A stretch of 11,555 nt of DNA, from NCBI GenBank assembly GCA_030838885.1, contig JAUZEU010000137.1, forward strand, positions 1 through 11,555. Reading direction: 5' to 3'. Both the position numbers and the translations under genes were made by a program. Position 1 is the stretch's first letter. Every line of letters begins with the position of its first letter. This document shows, in pieces, positions 7,716 through 11,555 of the stretch. The stretch comes from Bryobacterales bacterium (GTDB lineage Bacteria; Acidobacteriota; Terriglobia; Bryobacterales; Bryobacteraceae). The notes beneath the pieces were generated by a model that saw only the letters and a list, made by a program, of their open reading frames with translations, was not told where the DNA came from and ran no database searches.

Positions 7716-7851
7716 AGATTAGCTTGGAATTCAATGAATATACAAGGTTATCACGGTGCGCCGGAAATTGAGATTTTCGGGCGTCACCGGCTGCGAGACG
7801 CTTGAGGTAGCTGGTATGTAACCTGCAGCTTAAAGGAATCGGGGTGTTGCA
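7716..7851. promoter_or_regulatory. Divergent intergenic region between recO and the secreted-protein gene
   Basis: This gap must hold the promoter of the recO operon on the minus strand and that of the small secreted-protein gene on the plus strand. On the minus strand a TATATT sequence about 20 bases upstream of the recO ATG could be a -10 element, but no good -35 stands at the right distance. No convincing plus-strand promoter, hairpin or riboswitch was seen. The call rests on gene arrangement. Confidence 0.4.
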
Positions 7852-8205
7852 ATGAAACACAGTCTCCTCGTTATGACGTTGGTTGGCGTCGGGCTCCTAA
7901 ATATCACAAATGCAAGAGCCCAGGCCCCGAGCGATAGCGGTGCCGCCGTTGTCGTTACAGGCTGCCTTGCGCAGGGCGAGCAGCCAGCAGTATTTAAAAT
8001 CCAGGACTCGACAGGTAAGATTTACCTGCTAATGAGTTCAACCGTCAATATGAAGCCGCACCTTGGCCATCAGGTCACTATAACGGCGGTCCCGGCTAAG
8101 GGAGGTGCACACGACGATAAGAGCAGCGATACCAAATCCGCGCAGTCGGACAACCCTCATCTGCAGGTGTCAGACCTGAAAATGGTGAGCGTAACCTGCC
8201 CATAA
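7852..8205 (+). CDS. Small secreted protein of unknown function, possible OB-fold
   Basis: A 117-residue protein with a clear Sec signal peptide: MKH, a hydrophobic core (residues 5-18) and an ANARA-like cleavage site, most likely after Ala23 (A-R-A). The mature chain of about 94 residues should be periplasmic or exported. It has exactly two cysteines, Cys38 in VTGCLAQ and Cys116 next to the C-terminus, well placed for one disulfide joining the ends of the domain. The pattern (VVVTGCL, FKIQDSTGKIYLL, HLGHQVTITAV, LQVSDLKMVSVTC) resembles small beta-barrel proteins common in Acidobacteria, including DUF5818-like ones; this is a resemblance, not an assignment. Residues 93-110 of the precursor form a polar, Lys/Asp/Ser-rich linker. 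A GGGG at 7841-7844 lies 7 bases before the ATG. It is the only complete plus-strand gene here, divergent from recO and convergent with argD. Confidence 0.75.
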   Translation: MKHSLLVMTLVGVGLLNITNARAQAPSDSGAAVVVTGCLAQGEQPAVFKIQDSTGKIYLLMSSTVNMKPHLGHQVTITAVPAKGGAHDDKSSDTKSAQSDNPHLQVSDLKMVSVTCP

Positions 8206-8223
8206 CGGGTGCAGTGAAAGCAG

Positions 8224-8256
8224 TATGACCCGGGTAAAACTGTCACCCGGGTCATA
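8224..8256. terminator. Perfect 12-bp inverted repeat between convergent genes, probable bidirectional terminator
   Basis: Arms 8224-8235 and 8245-8256 are perfect reverse complements with a 9-base loop. The hairpin starts 19 bases beyond the secreted-protein stop codon and its right arm contains the argD stop codon. It sits where both convergent transcripts should end. However, neither side has a proper T-tract, so it is not a textbook intrinsic terminator. It could instead protect 3' ends or, since each arm holds the palindrome ACCCGGGT, bind a protein. Confidence 0.5.
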
Positions 8257-9469
8257 GGGTTTGGAAGATCCGGTCCAGGATCAGTACTGCTTCGTCAACG
8301 TGGGCCTCCGTGATGATGTAGGGCGGAAGGAACCGCAACACAGTTTCGTGCGTGCAGTTCAGAAGCAGTCCTTCCTGCATGGCGCGTTCGACAATGGCTT
8401 TGCCGGGGATTGAGAGTTCTGCCCCGACCATCAGGCCGTAGCCGCGGACCTCGGTGATGAACCGGTAGCGCGTGGCCAGTTCCCTGAGTTGCGCCCGAAA
8501 GTAGTCGCCCACACGGGTGATCGACGGGAGTAAGCCGTCCAAGATGTCGAAAAATTCCAGCGCCACACGGGCGGCGAGAGCATTGCCGCCGAAGGTGGAA
8601 CCGTGCATGCCGGGCCGGATTGATTTGGCGGCGCGCTCGTTGGCGGAGATGATGCCCAGGGGCAGTCCGCAGGCGAGTGGCTTAGCGGCGGTCATGATGT
8701 CCGGCATGACGGCGGGATTGCTTAGCTGGTAGCCGAAGTATTTACCTGTGCGCCCGACGCCGCACTGGATTTCATCGAAGCAGAGCAGGGCGTCGTACTG
8801 GTCGGCCAGTTGCCGGGCTCTCAGGCAGAAAGCGGGATCGAGGGGAAGCACGCCTCCTTCGCCCTGAATCCATTCGATGCAGATGCCTGCCGTTCGTTCG
8901 CTGACGGCGTTTTCCAACGCCTGAATGTTGTTGGCAGGGACGAATTTCACTCCCGGCATGAGGGGCTCAAAATCCTTACGGTATTTAGGTTGACCGGTGA
9001 TGGAAAGCGCGCCAATGCTGCGGCCGTGGAAGGAATTATCGAGCGAGACGATCTCGTATTTGTCAGGGCGGATATCGTGACCGTGGGCCTTGATCATTTT
9101 GAGTGAGCCCTCGGTCGATTCGGTGCCGCTGTTCGTGAAAAAGGTCCGAGCGAGGCCGCTCACTTCCGCGATGCGTTTGGCGAGCGGCCCCTGGTACTCG
9201 TTATAGAAAAGGTTTGAGGTATGAATCAGGCGCGCAGCCTGCTCCGCGATTGCCGCGACGATGCGCGGGTGATTTTGCCCCAGGGCGTTCACGCCGATCC
9301 CGGCGATGAAATCGAGATAACGCTTGCCATCGACGTCCCACATGTACGGGCCATCACCGCGATGAAGCACGAGCGGGTGGCGCGAGTAGTTTTGCAGAAG
9401 ATACTGCTTTTCGAGATCGACGATAGTTTGGGCGTAAGTGCCGGTTTCAGCCCCGGATGCAACGGACAT
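8252..9469 (-). CDS. argD: Acetylornithine aminotransferase-like class III PLP aminotransferase
   Basis: A 405-residue class III aminotransferase, the usual length of ArgD, which makes N-acetylornithine from N-acetylglutamate semialdehyde and glutamate in arginine synthesis; some ArgD enzymes also serve lysine synthesis. Visible motifs: YMWDVDGKRYLDFIAGIGVN (42-61), TNSGTESTEGSLK (112-124, the phosphate-binding loop), FHGRSIGALSITG (147-159), CFDEIQCGVGRTG (230-242) with cofactor-binding Asp232, and AAKPLACGLPLG (261-272) with Schiff-base Lys263. STFGGNALA (291-299) is also typical. EWIQGEGG (199-206) has Trp where ArgD usually has Pro. ATG 9469-9467 overlaps the stop of the upstream 90-residue gene by one base (TAATG) and lacks a clear Shine-Dalgarno, so coupling is likely. 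No other arg gene is in the window; an ornithine or GABA aminotransferase is a less likely alternative. Confidence 0.88.
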   Translation of the reverse strand: MSVASGAETGTYAQTIVDLEKQYLLQNYSRHPLVLHRGDGPYMWDVDGKRYLDFIAGIGVNALGQNHPRIVAAIAEQAARLIHTSNLFYNEYQGPLAKRIAEVSGLARTFFTNSGTESTEGSLKMIKAHGHDIRPDKYEIVSLDNSFHGRSIGALSITGQPKYRKDFEPLMPGVKFVPANNIQALENAVSERTAGICIEWIQGEGGVLPLDPAFCLRARQLADQYDALLCFDEIQCGVGRTGKYFGYQLSNPAVMPDIMTAAKPLACGLPLGIISANERAAKSIRPGMHGSTFGGNALAARVALEFFDILDGLLPSITRVGDYFRAQLRELATRYRFITEVRGYGLMVGAELSIPGKAIVERAMQEGLLLNCTHETVLRFLPPYIITEAHVDEAVLILDRIFQTL

Positions 9470-9741
9470 TAATTCGATGATACAGGTGCGGTGGTCTTGA
9501 AAGCGCCGGCGGCGTTGAGGCCGGCAACCGAGAGATTCACTAAGGCCTCAACGGCGTTGAGGGTTGTGTTTTTGGAAAGCTGCTGTTCAGCCTGCGTGAT
9601 GGCCCATGCGGTACCGGCTGCACCCAGGATGAGGTCCAGTTTCTGTTTGCCGGCGCTGGGAACGGGAATCGCTGCTTCGACGGCCTGAACGGCGGCGAGA
9701 ATAGACGGAAATGCGTTAAAAACTGCGAGAAAGCTCTTCAT
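9469..9741 (-). CDS. Conserved-looking 90-residue protein of unknown function
   Basis: A 90-residue, alanine-rich, largely helical protein that I do not recognise with confidence. It has no cysteine and no classic signal peptide. Residues 4-25 form an amphipathic to hydrophobic stretch (FLAVFNAFPSILAAVQAV), residues 30-34 are polar with the basic pair of AGKQK, residues 35-48 are hydrophobic (LDLILGAAGTAWAI), and the C-terminal half holds LNAVEALVNLSVAGLNAAGAFK. Size and layout loosely recall small phage-type or holin-like proteins, but no full transmembrane span is certain and no phage gene is nearby. ATG 9741-9739 has a GGGG about 2-6 bases upstream. Its TAA overlaps the argD ATG, which argues that it is translated and co-transcribed with argD. 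Confidence 0.6.
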   Translation of the reverse strand: MKSFLAVFNAFPSILAAVQAVEAAIPVPSAGKQKLDLILGAAGTAWAITQAEQQLSKNTTLNAVEALVNLSVAGLNAAGAFKTTAPVSSN

Positions 9742-9922
9742 GCCCCGATGTTAACCACGGTGGCAGGGGAAAACAGCTTTTCAAAACTCGTAAGTTGCTG
9801 GATTCAGAGAGGCGGATTTATTTTCATCCTCGGTGACCGTGTTTTTGGGCGGAGCCGTTCTGTAGCCGCTCGTTTGACATTGGCCTGCTAAAATTCGCCG
9901 CCGTTGAAAATCCGAACCCATT
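9742..9922. other. Intergenic region between the sensor kinase and the 90-residue gene
   Basis: A 181-base gap between the stop codon of the sensor kinase and the start of the 90-residue gene, both on the minus strand. It should carry the promoter of the 90-residue/argD unit. It is more AT-rich than the flanking genes, with runs such as TTTATTTTCATCC and TAAAATTC on the plus strand. I see no strong hairpin, no clear promoter pair and no sign of a small gene. Confidence 0.35.
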
Positions 9923-11555
9923 TCAGGAGGGTTGTACCCGCGGAACGGAAAAGCGGAAGACACAGCCTTCGCCGGGGTAGCCTTCGGCCCACATCCGGCC
10001 ACCATGCCTCTCCACAATGCGCTTGCAAATCGCCAGACCGAGCCCCGTGCCGGGGTACTCATCTTTGTGCAGCCGCTTGAAGAGTCCGAAAATGCGCTCA
10101 GCATATTGGGGCTCAAAGCCGATGCCGTTGTCACGGACAGAAATGATGTAGTGATCTGCCTCGATATGGCAGGAGATCACGATCTGTGGGCAGACTCCCT
10201 CTTTTCGATACTTCAAAGCATTCGAGAGAATGTTCTGGAAGACGTGAGACATCTGACCAGTGTCTCCGCGCACGGCCGGGAGGGGAGGCGCAGTAACAAG
10301 GGCGCCGCTCTCCTCGAATCTGTCTTTGAGAACTGACATCGCCTCGTTTAGTGAGACGGAAAGATCGGCTATGCCGACTGGTAATTCTTCGGCCTGTACG
10401 GTGCGCGAATAGGTGAGGAGATCGTTAATAAGCTTCTCCATCTGAGCAACACCGCGGCGGACGAAGCCGGAATACAGGCCCAGTTTTCCGTCGACCTCCC
10501 CGAGTGTCTTTACAATAAGGTGCGTGTAGATATTGACCATCCGCAATGGTTCCCTGAGGTCATGACTCGCGACGTAGGCGAATTCTTCCAGTTCGCGATT
10601 CATTCGGCGGAGTTCGTCCTCGGTGCGTCTCTGATCAGTGATATCGGTATTGGTTCCGAGCCAACGCACGACCCTTCCCTGATTGTCTTTGACTGGCTCG
10701 GCCCGCGTGAGAAAAGATCGAAAGGAACTGTCTGAGCCTTTCAGAGGAACAACCATCTCAAACGGCTGTCCACTCCCGATTGCGCTTTTCCACGCGGCGA
10801 CGATGTCCGGCAACACCTGCGGGTCGTGCACTTTTTGCCAGCCCCAACCTTCCATATCTTCGAAGACTGTGCCGGTATAGTCGTACCAGCGGCGGTTGTA
10901 CCAGAAGATATGCCCGGTCTCATCGGCCATCCACGCAAGGTGAGGGATGGTCTCGGCCAGGGTACGAAATTGCCGTTCGCTATCTTCGACCTGCTTTCGC
11001 GCCAGCACCATATCCGTCACATCCGTGACGTGGGCGAAAATTCCGTCTATCTCCCCGGCGATGTCCCGAGTTGCCAGGTACACGAAGTTCACATACAGAT
11101 CCCGGAGGGTGCCGTCCGCACCGGTCAACCGGATGGGAGATTCATGAGCCACAAATGGCTCGCCGGTCTGGTAGACGCGGTTGAGCAGGTTCACATAGAT
11201 TTGCTCGTCGACTTCGGGCAAGCCTTCCAGCACCGTTTTGCCGACGAGCGCTTCAGCGGGCCGGGCTATGAACCGGATATACTCCTTATTCACCCACTCA
11301 AATCTGTGTTCTGGTCCCCGGAGTAAGGCGATGGCGGCGGGAGCCTGAAGAAGAAGCTCTCGCCAACGCCGCCGATCCTGTTCCACGACCTTCTCGGCCT
11401 TAAACTGCTGGGTAATGTCACGGGTGGACCCTGCGACAGCATTTACACGCCGATCGTCACCTAAGACAGGAACGAAGATGTATTCGTAGTGCCGCGTCTC
11501 GCCGGTGGGACCGGTGAACGGAGTTTGGTCCCGCACCGGCTCCTTCGTATCGATG
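9923..11555 (-). CDS. Multi-PAS sensor histidine kinase, N-terminus outside window
   Basis: At least 543 residues are visible; the frame is open to the window edge, so the GTG at 11536 is not the start. Numbering from that GTG: residues 1-50 are the tail of a PAS/PAC domain ending GSTRDITQQFKAE; 58-180 form a second PAS (LLLQAPAAIALL to HVTDVTD); 185-308 form a third of the PAS_3 kind (FRTLAETIPHLAWMADETG to TNTDITDQRRTE). The HisKA dimerisation helix has FAYVASHDLREPLRMV with phospho-acceptor His325. The ATPase domain has the N box FQNILSNALKY (433-443), DNGIGF (469-474), RIFGLFKRLH (481-490) and GTGLGLAICKRIVERHGG (496-513). All catalytic motifs look intact. The kinase core resembles phytochrome-type (Cph1-like) kinases. 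No membrane segment is seen, so the visible part is cytoplasmic. No receiver domain or response-regulator gene is in the window; the signal is unknown. Confidence 0.93.
   Translation of the reverse strand, partial: IDTKEPVRDQTPFTGPTGETRHYEYIFVPVLGDDRRVNAVAGSTRDITQQFKAEKVVEQDRRRWRELLLQAPAAIALLRGPEHRFEWVNKEYIRFIARPAEALVGKTVLEGLPEVDEQIYVNLLNRVYQTGEPFVAHESPIRLTGADGTLRDLYVNFVYLATRDIAGEIDGIFAHVTDVTDMVLARKQVEDSERQFRTLAETIPHLAWMADETGHIFWYNRRWYDYTGTVFEDMEGWGWQKVHDPQVLPDIVAAWKSAIGSGQPFEMVVPLKGSDSSFRSFLTRAEPVKDNQGRVVRWLGTNTDITDQRRTEDELRRMNRELEEFAYVASHDLREPLRMVNIYTHLIVKTLGEVDGKLGLYSGFVRRGVAQMEKLINDLLTYSRTVQAEELPVGIADLSVSLNEAMSVLKDRFEESGALVTAPPLPAVRGDTGQMSHVFQNILSNALKYRKEGVCPQIVISCHIEADHYIISVRDNGIGFEPQYAERIFGLFKRLHKDEYPGTGLGLAICKRIVERHGGRMWAEGYPGEGCVFRFSVPRVQPS

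Noticed and set aside
9872..9898. A TTGACA sequence on the plus strand in the gap after the kinase, looking like a -35 box.
   Set aside because: There is no -10 sequence at proper spacing and no plus-strand gene downstream, so it is likely chance.
9781..10134. A 117-codon minus-strand frame running through the gap after the kinase stop codon.
   Set aside because: Most of it overlaps the conserved ATPase domain of the kinase in another frame; the part in the gap shows no protein character.

Overview
The window looks like chromosomal DNA of a moderately GC-rich Gram-negative bacterium. Gene content and protein style (recO-glyQ-glyS-ppdK cluster, small secreted protein, multi-PAS kinase, VapBC) suggest Acidobacteriota, perhaps the Solibacter/Bryobacter side. 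This is inference from protein character, not a search. No phage, insertion sequence, CRISPR array, tRNA or rRNA was seen.

Layout. (1) Bases 1-527, plus strand: the 3' end of a long-chain fatty acyl-CoA ligase gene cut by the window edge. (2) Bases 536-1218, minus strand: a VapBC-type toxin-antitoxin pair, antitoxin first, with a 4-bp overlap. (3) Bases 1271-7715, minus strand: a tight housekeeping operon, recO, glyQ, glyS, ppdK, with junctions of 5 nt, 4-bp overlap and 4-bp overlap, closed by a strong intrinsic terminator at 1271-1302. (4) Bases 7852-8205, plus strand: a small secreted protein of unknown function, the only complete plus-strand gene. (5) Bases 8252-9741, minus strand: a 90-residue protein of unknown function whose stop codon overlaps the start of an argD-type aminotransferase. 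A perfect 12-bp inverted repeat sits at the convergent end of this unit. (6) Bases 9923-11555, minus strand: a multi-PAS sensor histidine kinase whose N-terminus lies outside the window.

How the genes work together. The recO operon joins DNA repair (RecO), both subunits of the alpha2-beta2 glycyl-tRNA synthetase, and pyruvate phosphate dikinase, which interconverts pyruvate and phosphoenolpyruvate. GlyQ and GlyS must assemble, which fits their translational coupling; the link to PPDK and RecO looks like shared growth-related expression rather than one pathway. The VapBC pair lies just past the operon terminator, convergent with the acyl-CoA ligase gene. The aminotransferase belongs to arginine biosynthesis, but no other arg gene is visible.

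No gene-free stretch exceeds 300 bases. The longest gaps are 9742-9922 (181 bases), 7716-7851 (136 bases) and 1219-1322 (104 bases, holding the terminator). I found no convincing undescribed system; the best leads are the 90-residue coupled gene, the inverted repeat at the end of argD and a serine at the usual regulatory threonine position of PPDK.
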